From positions 62,001 to 126,000 of the forward strand of contig CACNIK010000001.1 in NCBI GenBank assembly GCA_902620525.1: a stretch of 64,000 nt of DNA. Reading direction: 5' to 3'. The notes below the pieces were generated by a model. It was given only the letters and a program-made list of their open reading frames with translations, ran no database searches and was not told the origin of the DNA. The translations under genes were made by a program, and so were the position numbers. Of this stretch, positions 40,787-50,185 are shown piece by piece. The DNA is from an uncultured Pelagibacteraceae bacterium. Its GTDB lineage: Bacteria; Pseudomonadota; Alphaproteobacteria; Pelagibacterales; Pelagibacteraceae. How positions within the stretch are numbered: the first letter of the stretch is position 1; every line of letters starts with the position of its first letter.

Positions 40787-42769
40787 GTGAAAATAAAAGT
40801 TGATCAATTAGCAAACGCAATTAGATTCTTATCTATCGATGCAGTTCAAAAAGCCAATTCAGGACATCCTGGAATGCCTATGGGTATGGCAGATGTTGCC
40901 ACGGTGCTATTTAAATTCCACCTGAGGTTTAATCCAAAAAATCCTTCTTGGATAAATAGAGACAGATTTATTTTATCTGCTGGTCATGGATCAATGCTTT
41001 TGTACTCATTACTCTATTTGACTGGTTATGAGAAAGTAAGATTAGAGGATATAAAAAACTTTAGACAATTAAATTCTATTTGTGCTGGACATCCAGAGTA
41101 TATCAATAATTCTGGCATCGAAACTACAACTGGTCCTTTGGGACAAGGTCTTGCTAATGCAGTTGGCCTAGCAATAGCATCAGAGAATTATAAAAAAAAA
41201 TTTGGTCACAAGATAATTAATAATAAGACTTATGTCATAGCAAGCGATGGGGATTTAATGGAAGGAATAAGCCATGAGTCAATGAGTTTAGCAGGTCACT
41301 TAAAATTAAAAAATTTAATTGTTTTTTTTGACAATAATAAAATTTCAATAGATGGATCTACCTCGTTGAGTGTGTCTGATAATTACAAAAAAAGATTTGA
41401 GTCCTATGGTTGGAATTTTATAGAAATAAATGGCCATAATGTAAAACAAATTGATACTGCAATTAAAAAAGCCCACAAGTCTAAAAAGCCTACCTTAATT
41501 TCTTGTAAAACAATAATTGGTTATGGTTCGCCTAATAAATCTGGAAAGTCCTCTTCTCACGGCGCTCCTTTAGGTGATGATGAGATAAAATTAGTTAGAA
41601 AAAAACTTAAATGGCCACATCATCCATTTGAAATACCAAGTGAAATTCTAGAAGAATGGAGGAAAATTGGAGATAAAGGAGTGGTGGAAGAAAAAAATTG
41701 GTTAGATGATCTTAATAATTCTAAAAAGGAAATTAAAGAAAATTTTAATAATCTTAATAATGCAATTTTTAAAGATAGACTAAATGGTTTAATCAGTTCA
41801 GAAAAAGAAAAGTACTTTAAAGAAAAACCATTAATGGCTACTAGACAATGTTCAATGAAAGTTATTGAATCTTTAAATAATTTTATGTCTAATTTAATTG
41901 GTGGATCTGCAGATTTAAGTGGTTCGAATAATACAAAAACTTCTAATTCATTAACTTTAAATTCTAAAAACTATGGAGGTAATTACATACATTTTGGAGT
42001 AAGAGAGCATGGGATGGCAGGAATTATGAATGGTATTGCGCTGTATCACAATCTAATACCCTATGGTGGAACATTTTTAATTTTTTCTGATTATTGTAAA
42101 CCGTCAATAAGGCTTTCAGCTTTAATGGGATTGCGTGTTATATATATTTTCTCTCACGACTCAATTGGTTTAGGGGAAGATGGGCCAACACATCAACCCA
42201 TAGAACATTTAGCAGGTTTAAGAGCAATACCTAATTTAAATGTTTTCAGACCAGCAGATATTAATGAAACTTTAGAATGTTGGGAAGCTTCTTTAAATAA
42301 TGATAAGGGACCAAGTGCAATCATACTTTCAAGACAAAAGTTAAAATATATAAGCAAATATCCTGATAAAAATAATAGATGTCTAAGAGGAGCATACGAA
42401 ATAAATATTACATCTCATGATAATAAAGCGACAATAGTCGCATCTGGATCTGAGGTCGAATTAGCTCTATCTACACAAGAACTTTTAAAAGAATTAGGTA
42501 TTGAGACTAAAGTTGTTTCTATGCCATGCCAAGAATTATTTGACCAACAAGATGATGATTATAAAAACAAAATTTTAGAAAATGATAGGCTTATCGTTTC
42601 TATTGAAGCAGGATCTGTAGTTTGTTGGCATAAGTATTTAAAAAAAGATGACATTGCAATGGGGATAGATGAGTTTGGAAAAAGCGCACCTTATAAAGAA
42701 ATTTATGAGGAAATGAATTTAACTTCAAATAAAATAGCTTCCCTCATTCAAGAAAAAATAAGAAAATAA
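40787..42769 (+). CDS. tkt: Transketolase
   Basis: A 660-residue ThDP-dependent transketolase of the pentose phosphate pathway, starting at GTG 40787. N-terminal IRFLSIDAVQKANSGHPGMP, the ThDP motif GDGDLMEG-like SDGDLMEGISHESMSLAGHLKL, and the central GLGEDGPTHQPIEHLAGLRA are all present. It diverges from the zapA cluster and begins a tkt-pgk-fba series. The gap gene that usually sits between tkt and pgk is missing. Confidence 0.97.
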   Translation: MKIKVDQLANAIRFLSIDAVQKANSGHPGMPMGMADVATVLFKFHLRFNPKNPSWINRDRFILSAGHGSMLLYSLLYLTGYEKVRLEDIKNFRQLNSICAGHPEYINNSGIETTTGPLGQGLANAVGLAIASENYKKKFGHKIINNKTYVIASDGDLMEGISHESMSLAGHLKLKNLIVFFDNNKISIDGSTSLSVSDNYKKRFESYGWNFIEINGHNVKQIDTAIKKAHKSKKPTLISCKTIIGYGSPNKSGKSSSHGAPLGDDEIKLVRKKLKWPHHPFEIPSEILEEWRKIGDKGVVEEKNWLDDLNNSKKEIKENFNNLNNAIFKDRLNGLISSEKEKYFKEKPLMATRQCSMKVIESLNNFMSNLIGGSADLSGSNNTKTSNSLTLNSKNYGGNYIHFGVREHGMAGIMNGIALYHNLIPYGGTFLIFSDYCKPSIRLSALMGLRVIYIFSHDSIGLGEDGPTHQPIEHLAGLRAIPNLNVFRPADINETLECWEASLNNDKGPSAIILSRQKLKYISKYPDKNNRCLRGAYEINITSHDNKATIVASGSEVELALSTQELLKELGIETKVVSMPCQELFDQQDDDYKNKILENDRLIVSIEAGSVVCWHKYLKKDDIAMGIDEFGKSAPYKEIYEEMNLTSNKIASLIQEKIRK

Positions 42770-42783
42770 TAAATTCTAAACTT

Positions 42784-43974
42784 ATGGAAAAAATAAGAAG
42801 TTTTAATGACAATATAGATATCAAAAATAAAAGAGTAATACTTCGATCTGATTTTAATGTACCCATTATTAACGAGGTCATTCAAGACAAAACTAGGATA
42901 AATTTAAGTATACCTTTTATTCAAAATTTATTGAAAAGACAGGCAAAAGTTTTAATAATTTCCCACCTTGGAAGACCTAAAAGTGGAAAGGATCTAAACT
43001 TTTCTTTGAAACCTGTTTATAAATATCTCAAGGAAAAAATTGAAAATAAAATATATTTTTTTTCAGAAAAGATTACAAATAGAACGAAAGATAAATTGAG
43101 TTTTATAAATAGTGGTGAAATAATTTTTTTTGAAAATATCAGATTTGATGAGGGTGAAATTAAAAACGATGAGAATTTTGCAAAAAATCTATCGTCTTTA
43201 GGAGATGTATATATTAATGATGCTTTTTCATGTGCTCATAGGAAACAGGCTTCTATACATAAAATTACTAAACACACAAAAAATTCTTTTGCTGGACCAT
43301 TGTTTATGAAGGAAATCCATTCAATAAATATGGTTTTAAAAAATAAGAAAAGTCCAACAACTTGTATAATTGGTGGATCAAAAATTTCAACAAAACTTGG
43401 TGTTGTTACCTCTTTGATAAATAAAGTTGATAACTTAATTATCATAGGTGCAATGGCAAACAATTTTATAAAATTTAGGGGAAATAAAATAGGAAAATCG
43501 TTAGTAGAGTCTGGTTCAGACAAAATGATCGAAGAGATATACAATAAAGTTGATAACAGTAATTGTGAAATTGTTACACCATTTGATTTTGCAGTTTCTA
43601 ACTCTACTGATGGTGAGGCAATATTTAGAGATTTAAATGAAGTCAAAGATAACGAGATAATTCTGGACATAGGTCCACAAACTATTGAAAGAATTAGTAA
43701 GATTATTGATATTTCTAAAACAGTTCTTTGGAATGGACCAGCTGGGTATTTTGAAAATAAGAATTTTTCAAAGGGAACTATTTCCTTAGCAAAAAAAATT
43801 TCTGATAATACAAATGAGAATTCTTTAATATCAATTGTAGGTGGTGGGGACACTATTTCCTCTATTAAAAATAACAGACTAAGTGTAAAATTTACTCACT
43901 TATCAACAGCAGGGGGAGCTTTTTTAGAGTATATAGAGGGAAAAAACTTGCCTGGAATAGAAGTTTTAAAATAA
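42784..43974 (+). CDS. pgk: Phosphoglycerate kinase
   Basis: A 396-residue Pgk with the N-terminal RVILRSDFNVPI block, SHLGRPK, ENIRFDEGE, the hinge and the ATP-binding C-terminal domain (GGGDTISSI, LSTAGGAFLEYIEGKNLPG). It transfers phosphate between 1,3-bisphosphoglycerate and ADP. Fourteen bases after tkt and nine before fba, so clearly one operon. Confidence 0.97.
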   Translation: MEKIRSFNDNIDIKNKRVILRSDFNVPIINEVIQDKTRINLSIPFIQNLLKRQAKVLIISHLGRPKSGKDLNFSLKPVYKYLKEKIENKIYFFSEKITNRTKDKLSFINSGEIIFFENIRFDEGEIKNDENFAKNLSSLGDVYINDAFSCAHRKQASIHKITKHTKNSFAGPLFMKEIHSINMVLKNKKSPTTCIIGGSKISTKLGVVTSLINKVDNLIIIGAMANNFIKFRGNKIGKSLVESGSDKMIEEIYNKVDNSNCEIVTPFDFAVSNSTDGEAIFRDLNEVKDNEIILDIGPQTIERISKIIDISKTVLWNGPAGYFENKNFSKGTISLAKKISDNTNENSLISIVGGGDTISSIKNNRLSVKFTHLSTAGGAFLEYIEGKNLPGIEVLK

Positions 43975-43983
43975 ATAACAATT

Positions 43984-45000
43984 ATGAATATTGAGGACAT
44001 AGCAAAAAAAATGTGTGCTAAAGGAAAAGGTATACTAGCTGCAGATGAAAGCACCGGTACTATTGCAAAGAGATTTAAAAGTATAAACGTAGAAAATTTA
44101 GAGAAAAATAGATTAACTTTTAGACAAACATTGTTTAATGCAAGTGGGATGAAGGATTATATCGGGGGTGTTATTCTTTTTGATGAAACAATCAAACAGA
44201 AAACTACTCTGGGTCCAACTATTCCAGATTTAATTTCAAAACATGGTGCAATACCAGGAATAAAAGTTGACAAAGGAGCAAAACCTCTAGCGGGTTCTAG
44301 TGAAGAAACGGTTACCGAAGGCTTGGATGGTTTAAGAGAGAGATTAAAGGAGTATTATGGTTTAGGTGCAAGGTTCACAAAATGGAGAGCGGTATATAAA
44401 ATTAATAATAAATATCCCTCCTCACAATCTATTAAGTCCAACGCACATGCATTAGCAAGATACGCAGCGTTAGTACAAGAGTCAAAAATGGTTCCCATAA
44501 TTGAACCTGAGGTATTAATGGATGGGTCACATGATATTAAAAAGTGTTATCAAGTTACAACCGATGTTTTAAACGAATGTTACAACGAACTTGAAATCCA
44601 TAAAATTAATTTAAAGGGAACAGTTCTTAAACCTAACATGATAATACCTGGATCTGAATGTAAAAACAAAGCAAGCTCAGAAGAAATAGCAAAACAAACT
44701 TTAGATTGTCTTAAAAAAAATGTTCCTAGCGAAGTGCCAGGTATAGCATTTTTATCTGGTGGCCAATCTGAGATAGAAGCTAGTAAAAATTTAAATGAAA
44801 TAAATAAAATTAATGATACGAATTTTTTAATTACTTTTTCATATGGGAGAGGTTTGCAAGCAAGTGCATTGAAAGAATTTGGTAAGAACCAAGAAAATAT
44901 AGAAAATATTCAAAAAGCCTTTAATCATAGAGCTAAAATGAATGGACTTTCCTCCAAAGGAAAGTGGTCAGAAAATTTAGAAAAAGAATCAGCGGCTTAA
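43984..45000 (+). CDS. fba: Fructose-bisphosphate aldolase, class I
   Basis: A 338-residue class I (Schiff-base) aldolase of the eukaryote-like type. Signatures are GILAADESTGTIAKRF, the RARFTKWR-like GARFTKWRAVYKI segment and the lysine in GTVLKPNMIIPG that forms the Schiff base, then FLSGGQSE. No metal is needed, unlike the class II enzyme. Ends the tkt-pgk-fba run. Confidence 0.96.
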   Translation: MNIEDIAKKMCAKGKGILAADESTGTIAKRFKSINVENLEKNRLTFRQTLFNASGMKDYIGGVILFDETIKQKTTLGPTIPDLISKHGAIPGIKVDKGAKPLAGSSEETVTEGLDGLRERLKEYYGLGARFTKWRAVYKINNKYPSSQSIKSNAHALARYAALVQESKMVPIIEPEVLMDGSHDIKKCYQVTTDVLNECYNELEIHKINLKGTVLKPNMIIPGSECKNKASSEEIAKQTLDCLKKNVPSEVPGIAFLSGGQSEIEASKNLNEINKINDTNFLITFSYGRGLQASALKEFGKNQENIENIQKAFNHRAKMNGLSSKGKWSENLEKESAA

Positions 45001-45005
45001 TTACA

Positions 45006-45608
45006 TTGAAAAAAATAGTATATTTGATTTCACCCAATGAAATTAAAAAACAATTTTACGACGATTTAAATAAAGTTTTATCACACGGAAATGTTAAATT
45101 TTTCCAACTTAGGCTTAAAAAAATTAAAAAAAATAATCTTTTAAAAATAGCAAAAAAAATTCAAAAAATTACCTACAGACATAAGGTTAAACTAATTATT
45201 AATGATAATTATAATTTAGTATCAAAAACTAAAGCTGATGGTTGTCATATGGGTCAACTTGACGGATCAATTAAATTAGCAAAACAAAAGCTCAAAAATA
45301 AAATTTTAGGAATTACTTGTCATGACTCAATAGAACTTGCTAAGAAAGCAATTAAATATAAGGTAAGCTATTTAGCTTTTGGTTCTTTCTATAAATCTAA
45401 GCTTAAGCCTGAAGCTAAAAAAGCTGATCCAAAAATTATGATAGAAGTAAAAAAAAAAATTAAATGTCCAATCGTTGTTATTGGAGGTATTAATAATTTA
45501 AATTATAAAAAATTCATTAAATTGGGTGCAAAATATATTGCAATATCAAGTTTTATTTGGGATAACCCGAAATTAAAACCTGAAATAGCTATAAAAAAAT
45601 TTAAATGA
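45006..45608 (+). CDS. ThiE-like thiamine phosphate synthase family protein
   Basis: About 200 residues from TTG 45006; the longer frame from 44964 would overlap the aldolase by 37 bases and its first residues do not fit the family. A TIM-barrel with ThiE-like landmarks: FFQLRLKKI, LIINDNYNLV, DGCHMGQLDG, LGITCHDSIELAKKA, YLAFGSFYKSKLKP and PIVVIGGINN. It would join HMP-PP and thiazole phosphate. It is shorter and more divergent than E. coli ThiE, so a TenI-like role cannot be excluded. Abuts efp by four overlapping bases. Confidence 0.82.
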   Translation: MKKIVYLISPNEIKKQFYDDLNKVLSHGNVKFFQLRLKKIKKNNLLKIAKKIQKITYRHKVKLIINDNYNLVSKTKADGCHMGQLDGSIKLAKQKLKNKILGITCHDSIELAKKAIKYKVSYLAFGSFYKSKLKPEAKKADPKIMIEVKKKIKCPIVVIGGINNLNYKKFIKLGAKYIAISSFIWDNPKLKPEIAIKKFK

Positions 45609-46168
45609 AAATAACTGCAAATGAAATAAAACCTGGGATGATAATAGAACACAAAAACGATTTGTGGAATGTGTTGAAAACTCAACATGTAAAGCCTGGA
45701 AAAGGAGGGGCATTTAATCAGGTTGAATTAAAAAGTTTATTAAAAGGTACAAAATTAAATGAAAGGTTCAGATCAAGTGAAAATGTAGAGAAAGCAGAAG
45801 TAGATGAAAAAAAATTTAACTTTTTATACTCAGATGATAAAAATTCTTTCTTTATGGATAACGTCTCTTTTGAACAAATATCAATGCTGAATGATTTAAT
45901 AGGTGAAAAAGTAAAATTACTTAAAGAAAATTTAGAAGTTACTATATCATTATTAGAAGAAAAACCATTATCAATTGAACTTCCAAAAAATATTGATTGT
46001 GTGGTGGATACAACTGATGCAGTTGTGAAGGGTCAAACGGCAGCTTCTTCATACAAACCTGCAAAACTCGATAACGGTCTCATGATATCGGTGCCGCCTT
46101 TTATCGAAAATGGTGACAAAATTATAATAGATTCGAGAAGCTTAGAATACGTAAAAAAAAATAATTAA
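45605..46168 (+). CDS. efp: Translation elongation factor P
   Basis: A 187-residue EF-P with its three beta-barrel domains. The tip of domain I has PGKGGAFNQV with Lys33 at the position that is modified in many bacteria; no modification gene is visible in the window. EF-P rescues ribosomes stalled at polyproline. The C-terminal signature VPPFIENGDKIIIDSRSLEY is present. Followed after one base by suhB. Confidence 0.96.
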   Translation: MKITANEIKPGMIIEHKNDLWNVLKTQHVKPGKGGAFNQVELKSLLKGTKLNERFRSSENVEKAEVDEKKFNFLYSDDKNSFFMDNVSFEQISMLNDLIGEKVKLLKENLEVTISLLEEKPLSIELPKNIDCVVDTTDAVVKGQTAASSYKPAKLDNGLMISVPPFIENGDKIIIDSRSLEYVKKNN

Positions 46169-46169
46169 T

Positions 46170-46979
46170 ATGAGAATTAATTCACCTAAGTTAAACATTA
46201 TGTATAAAGCTTGTATGAAAGCCTCTAAGTCCTTAATAAGAGATTTTGGAGAAATAGAAAATCTACAGGTGTCATCAAAAGGACCAGGAGACTTTGTATC
46301 TTCAGCGGACAAGAGAACAGAAAAAATTATCATTGAAGAAATACTAAAAGCATATCCTGATCACGGCATTTTAAGTGAAGAAGTAGGGAAAATTAATCAA
46401 AAAAATAAAACTAATAGATGGATTATAGATCCAATTGATGGAACCAGTAATTTTCTTAACGCAATACCACAATTTGCTATCTCAATTGGTTACGAAGAAG
46501 ATAGTCAAATTAAAAATGGTTTAATTTTTGATCCAATAAAAAATGAACTTTTTTTCGCAGAAACCGGCAACGGAGCTTTTTTAAATAATTCTAGAATAAG
46601 AGTTTCAAAGAAAAAATATTTAAGACATTCATTGCTGGGAACAGGTGGTCCAAGAAGCAGTAGTAAAATAAAAAATGCAATTTTTCACGAGTTTGTAAAA
46701 ATTTCAAAAGAGGTGGAAACTCCTATAAGAAAATATGGAAGCGCGTCTTTAGATATGGCTAGTGTAGCATGTGGAAGATTTGATGGATTTTGGCAGAGAG
46801 AATTAAGTTACTGGGATGTTGCCGCAGGAATAGTTATTATTAAAGAGGCTGGCGGGTTTGTTGATTTTTTAGATGGAGAAGTAGATGAGAGTAAAAAAAG
46901 GAATTTAGTAGCCACTAATTCATTAATTCATAAAGAATTATTAGATTTAATTAAAAAAAAAAATATTGAGAAAGATTAG
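46170..46979 (+). CDS. suhB: Inositol monophosphatase family protein (SuhB-like)
   Basis: A 269-residue metal-dependent phosphatase. Motifs: SEEVG (metal), WIIDPIDGTSNFLNAIPQF and the C-terminal YWDVAAGIVIIKEAGG. The family hydrolyses inositol phosphates and related sugars; bacterial SuhB also joins the ribosomal RNA antitermination complex. Next to efp as in several alphaproteobacteria. Preferred substrate is not decided by sequence. Confidence 0.92.
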   Translation: MRINSPKLNIMYKACMKASKSLIRDFGEIENLQVSSKGPGDFVSSADKRTEKIIIEEILKAYPDHGILSEEVGKINQKNKTNRWIIDPIDGTSNFLNAIPQFAISIGYEEDSQIKNGLIFDPIKNELFFAETGNGAFLNNSRIRVSKKKYLRHSLLGTGGPRSSSKIKNAIFHEFVKISKEVETPIRKYGSASLDMASVACGRFDGFWQRELSYWDVAAGIVIIKEAGGFVDFLDGEVDESKKRNLVATNSLIHKELLDLIKKKNIEKD

Positions 46980-47000
46980 TTTATACTATATTAGTCGATC

Positions 47001-47222
47001 ATGAAAAAAAACATACACCCTAACTATCATAGGATAAACGTAGTAATGACAGATGGTACTAAATTTGAAACTATGTCAACTTGGGGCAAAGAAAATGATA
47101 CACTAAAATTAGATATTGATCCAAAATCTCATTTCGCTTGGACTGGTGGATCACAAAAAATTTTAGATAAAGGTAGAGTCAGCCGTTATAATAAAAAATT
47201 TAGTAATTTAAGAAAAAAATAG
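47001..47222 (+). CDS. rpmE: 50S ribosomal protein L31
   Basis: A 73-residue L31 recognised by [19 protein letters not shown] and [15 protein letters not shown]. It lacks the CxxC zinc cysteines, so it is the zinc-independent type. Two bases from the DUF1013 gene. Confidence 0.94.
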   Translation: MKKNIHPNYHRINVVMTDGTKFETMSTWGKENDTLKLDIDPKSHFAWTGGSQKILDKGRVSRYNKKFSNLRKK

Positions 47223-47224
47223 AT

Positions 47225-47824
47225 ATGCAAGAATATCCGTTTATGCCTAAAGCTACTGCTGTTTGGCTTGTTGAAAATACAAATTTAACTTTCAGACAAA
47301 TAGCAAAATTTTGTAATTTGCATGAACTTGAAGTTAAAGGTATTGCAGACGGGGATGTGGCTAAAGGTATAAAAGCTTATAACCCAATATTAGCGGGCCA
47401 GCTCTCTAGAAATGAAATAGATGAGTGCTCAAAAGATCCAGCGAGAAACCTAAATCTTATAAAAAAAGACAACAACGTACAAATTAAAGAGAGAAAAAAA
47501 CCAAAATATACTCCATTATCAAAAAGGCAAGATAGGCCAGATGCAATTCTTTGGTTATGTAAAAATGCATCTGAGTTAACAGATGGTCAAATTTCAAAAC
47601 TTGTAGGAAGTACCAAAGGAACTGTTTCTTTAATAAGAAAAAGGAGTTACTGGAATTTCTCAAATCTTAAACCTCGAGACCCAGTTATCTTAGCCTTGTG
47701 TTCACAAGAGTCTTTTCAAAAGGCATGGGATAAAGCAAAGAGAAGGGTTGAGAGAGAGAAAAAAAGATTATTGAGAGAGGAAAAAAAGCTCAAAAAAGAA
47801 AATTCAGAACAATCAACTAATTAA
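47225..47824 (+). CDS. DUF1013 family protein (TrcR-like regulator)
   Basis: A 199-residue protein belonging to DUF1013, a family confined largely to alphaproteobacteria and including Caulobacter TrcR. Recognised by PFMPKATAVWLVENTNLTF, ADGDVAKGIKAYNPI and RPDAILWLCKNASELTDGQI. Two helix-turn-helix-like stretches (about 18-40 and 115-140) fit a DNA-binding, cell-cycle-linked role, and the C-terminus is a charged helix. Lies just after rpmE. Confidence 0.88.
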   Translation: MQEYPFMPKATAVWLVENTNLTFRQIAKFCNLHELEVKGIADGDVAKGIKAYNPILAGQLSRNEIDECSKDPARNLNLIKKDNNVQIKERKKPKYTPLSKRQDRPDAILWLCKNASELTDGQISKLVGSTKGTVSLIRKRSYWNFSNLKPRDPVILALCSQESFQKAWDKAKRRVEREKKRLLREEKKLKKENSEQSTN

Positions 47825-47895
47825 AAATATATACTTTAAACAGCAAGTAATGATATAGACAATTCTTTACTTAAATGTTAATTACCAGACAAAAC

Positions 47896-47910
47896 AGGAG
47901 GTATTTTATT
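47896..47910 (+). promoter_or_regulatory. Strong Shine-Dalgarno before a probable ATT start (rpsU)
   Basis: A perfect AGGAGG at 47896-47901 lies six bases before ATT 47908-47910. No ATG, GTG or TTG is correctly spaced from it. In this window such strong ribosome-binding sites are rare, so it probably decides the start of rpsU. Confidence 0.7.
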
Positions 47911-48102
47911 AAAATAGAAGTTAAAGATAACAATGTTGAACAAGCAATAAGAGTATTAAAAAGAAAATTGCAAAAAGAAGGTTTTTTTAAAGTAATGAAA
48001 ATGAAAAGTACTTACGAAAAACCATCTGAAAAGAAAAAAAGAATTAAAACTGAAAATTTAAAGAGAATAAAGAAACAACAAAAATTGAGAAATAGATACT
48101 AA
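47908..48102 (+). CDS. rpsU: 30S ribosomal protein S21
   Basis: S21 of about 64 residues if started at ATT 47908, giving a product that begins (M)KIEVKDNNVEQAIRVLKRKL, which lines up with the N-terminus of other S21 proteins (typically M-x-V-x-V-x-DNNVEQA). The in-frame ATG at 47875 would add 11 residues (MLITRQNRRYF) that have no counterpart in the family and would bury the AGGAGG within the coding region. EGFFKVMKMKSTYEKPSEKKKR is the core family block. S21 is needed in initiation on many mRNAs. Confidence 0.88.
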   Translation: MKIEVKDNNVEQAIRVLKRKLQKEGFFKVMKMKSTYEKPSEKKKRIKTENLKRIKKQQKLRNRY

Positions 48103-48121
48103 CTTTATTCCGAGGAGATTT

Positions 48122-48325
48122 ATGCCACAAGGTAAAGTAAAATGGTTCAGCGCAAAAAAAGGTTATGGATTTATTAAGGAAGACGAAAAAGATAGAGATA
48201 TTTTTTTACACATTACAGCTTTAGAAAATTCAAAGTTGCGCGTTTTAAAAGAAAATCAAATTTTAAAATTTGATATTAAAGAGGATAAGGATAAGCTTCA
48301 AGCTATTAACCTTAAAAAAATTTAA
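48122..48325 (+). CDS. Cold-shock domain protein
   Basis: A 67-residue CspA-like single-domain nucleic-acid-binding protein. The RNA-binding motifs are KGYGFI (RNP1) and DIFLHI (RNP2), with the start MPQGKVKWFSAKKGYGF. It is more charged than E. coli CspA. AGGAG is four to five bases before ATG. Nineteen bases after rpsU and just ahead of initiator tRNA. Confidence 0.93.
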   Translation: MPQGKVKWFSAKKGYGFIKEDEKDRDIFLHITALENSKLRVLKENQILKFDIKEDKDKLQAINLKKI

Positions 48326-48330
48326 TTTAC

Positions 48331-48407
<77 letters not shown>

Positions 48408-48468
48408 AAAATAAGAGTTTGAATTTTGTTTTCTTACCATCTGGTTTTGCAAAAAATCTTTAATTCAA

Positions 48469-49872
48469 TTAATCTAAGTTTTTTACAATGTCTTCTGTCA
48501 TTTTTTTTGCGTCAGCAAATAACATAAGAGTATTATCTCTGTAAAATAACTCATTATCAATACCAGCATAACCGGGTGATAAACTTCTTTTTACAAATAA
48601 AACTGATTTACATTTTTCAACATCAAGAACTGGCATTCCGAAGATTGGACTTTTGGGGTCAGTTTTAGCCACTGGATTTGTTACATCGTTTGCTCCAATT
48701 ACAAAAGCAACGTCTGAATTAGCAAAATCATTGTTGATATCCTCAAGCTCAAAAACTTCATCGTAAGGTACGTTTGCTTCAGCCAATAAAACGTTCATGT
48801 GACCTGGCATTCTTCCTGCTACTGGATGAATTGCATAAGTAACTTTAATATCATTCTTCTTTAATTTGTCTACCATTTCTCTTAAAGCATGTTGCGCTTG
48901 TGCTACTGCCATTCCGTATCCTGGTACTATTATAACTGATGATGCATTCTTCATTAAAAATGCTGCATCTTCAGCATTCCCACTTTTTACAGGTTTTTGA
49001 TCCTTTTTTTCTTTTGTGTCACTTGAGGAATTATCAGCTCCAAACCCTCCAAGTATTACACTAAAAAAAGATCTATTCATCGCTTTACACATTATGTATG
49101 AGAGAATTGCACCTGATGATCCAACCAAAGCGCCTGTTATTATAAGAGCTGTATTCTCAAGAGTAAAACCAATTCCAGCAGCTGCCCACCCAGAATAAGA
49201 ATTTAACATTGATATAACTACAGGCATATCTGCTCCACCTATAGGTATAATTAATAAAACCCCAATTAAAAATGAGACGACAATTAAAGTCCAAAAAATA
49301 TTTTCTGACTGGATTTTACATAAATAATAGACCATAACAAAAATTCCTAATCCTAAAAAAAGGTTTAAATAATGTTGACCTGAAAAAGTAATTGGCGCTC
49401 CAGACATTATTCCTCTTAATTTTAAAAACGCTATAATTGAGCCAGAAAAAGTTATAGCCCCAACTGCAGCTCCAATGGACATTTCAATTAAACTTGCTAA
49501 TTTAATATTTCCAGATATTCCTAAATTAAAAACTTCAGGGTTTAAAAAAGCTGCGATAGCCACAAAAACAGCAGCGAGTCCAACCAAACTATGAAATCCA
49601 GCTACTAATTCTGGCATAGCAGTCATTGGGATTTTAAATGCTATAAAAGCTCCTATAGCTCCACCTAAAATTAATAAAATCAATACATATAGAAATGAAT
49701 TTGAAAAGTTACCTATAGATAAAAAAGTAGCTATTATGGCAATTGTCATTCCAGCAATACCAAAATAATTACCCTGTCTGGAAGTATCTGGTGAAGATAA
49801 TCCTCTTAGAGCAAGAATAAACAAAATTCCAGAAATTAAGTAGAATATTGCAGATAAATTTGAGGATATCAT
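48469..49872 (-). CDS. pntB: NAD(P) transhydrogenase subunit beta
   Basis: A 467-residue PntB: an N-terminal membrane part with about nine helices followed by the NADP(H)-binding domain III. Motifs: GADMPVVISMLNSYSGWAAAGIG in the membrane part, VPGYGMAVAQAQHALREM and IHPVAGRMPGHMNVLLAEA in the soluble part. With pntAA and pntAB it forms the proton-translocating transhydrogenase making NADPH from NADH. The last of the three genes, overlapping pntAB by one base. Confidence 0.97.
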   Translation of the reverse strand: MISSNLSAIFYLISGILFILALRGLSSPDTSRQGNYFGIAGMTIAIIATFLSIGNFSNSFLYVLILLILGGAIGAFIAFKIPMTAMPELVAGFHSLVGLAAVFVAIAAFLNPEVFNLGISGNIKLASLIEMSIGAAVGAITFSGSIIAFLKLRGIMSGAPITFSGQHYLNLFLGLGIFVMVYYLCKIQSENIFWTLIVVSFLIGVLLIIPIGGADMPVVISMLNSYSGWAAAGIGFTLENTALIITGALVGSSGAILSYIMCKAMNRSFFSVILGGFGADNSSSDTKEKKDQKPVKSGNAEDAAFLMKNASSVIIVPGYGMAVAQAQHALREMVDKLKKNDIKVTYAIHPVAGRMPGHMNVLLAEANVPYDEVFELEDINNDFANSDVAFVIGANDVTNPVAKTDPKSPIFGMPVLDVEKCKSVLFVKRSLSPGYAGIDNELFYRDNTLMLFADAKKMTEDIVKNLD

Positions 49873-50183
49873 TATTTTTTATCTTTCTTTTTTTTTTTAT
49901 ACATTTGAAGCATTCTTTGAGTAACTAGAAAGCCTCCAAATATGTTTACAGCAGCTAATATAATTGCCAAATAACCGAATATGCTTGATGGGCTAAAACT
50001 CTTATCTGAAGTTGTTGCTAGGGCTGCAATTACTGCCCCAACTATAATTACAGAGGATATAGCATTTGTGACTGACATTAGTGGAGTATGTAATGAGGGT
50101 GTGACACTCCAAACAACATAATAACCAACAAATATGGAAAGAATAAAAATGCTTAATCTAAATATAAATGGGTCAATTTCCAT
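49872..50183 (-). CDS. pntAB: NAD(P) transhydrogenase subunit alpha part 2
   Basis: A 103-residue membrane protein corresponding to the C-terminal membrane segment of PntA, encoded separately as in many alphaproteobacteria. It has three to four helices and the conserved VWSVTPSLHTPLMSVTNAIS block. Two bases from pntAA and overlapping pntB by one. Confidence 0.95.
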   Translation of the reverse strand: MEIDPFIFRLSIFILSIFVGYYVVWSVTPSLHTPLMSVTNAISSVIIVGAVIAALATTSDKSFSPSSIFGYLAIILAAVNIFGGFLVTQRMLQMYKKKKKDKK

Positions 50184-50185
50184 AA

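Noticed and set aside
43236-43853. 205-residue minus-strand frame opposite pgk
   Set aside because: It lies fully within pgk, has the composition expected from reversing AT-rich code (Ile, Leu, Phe, Ser rich) and no recognisable domain; a shadow frame.
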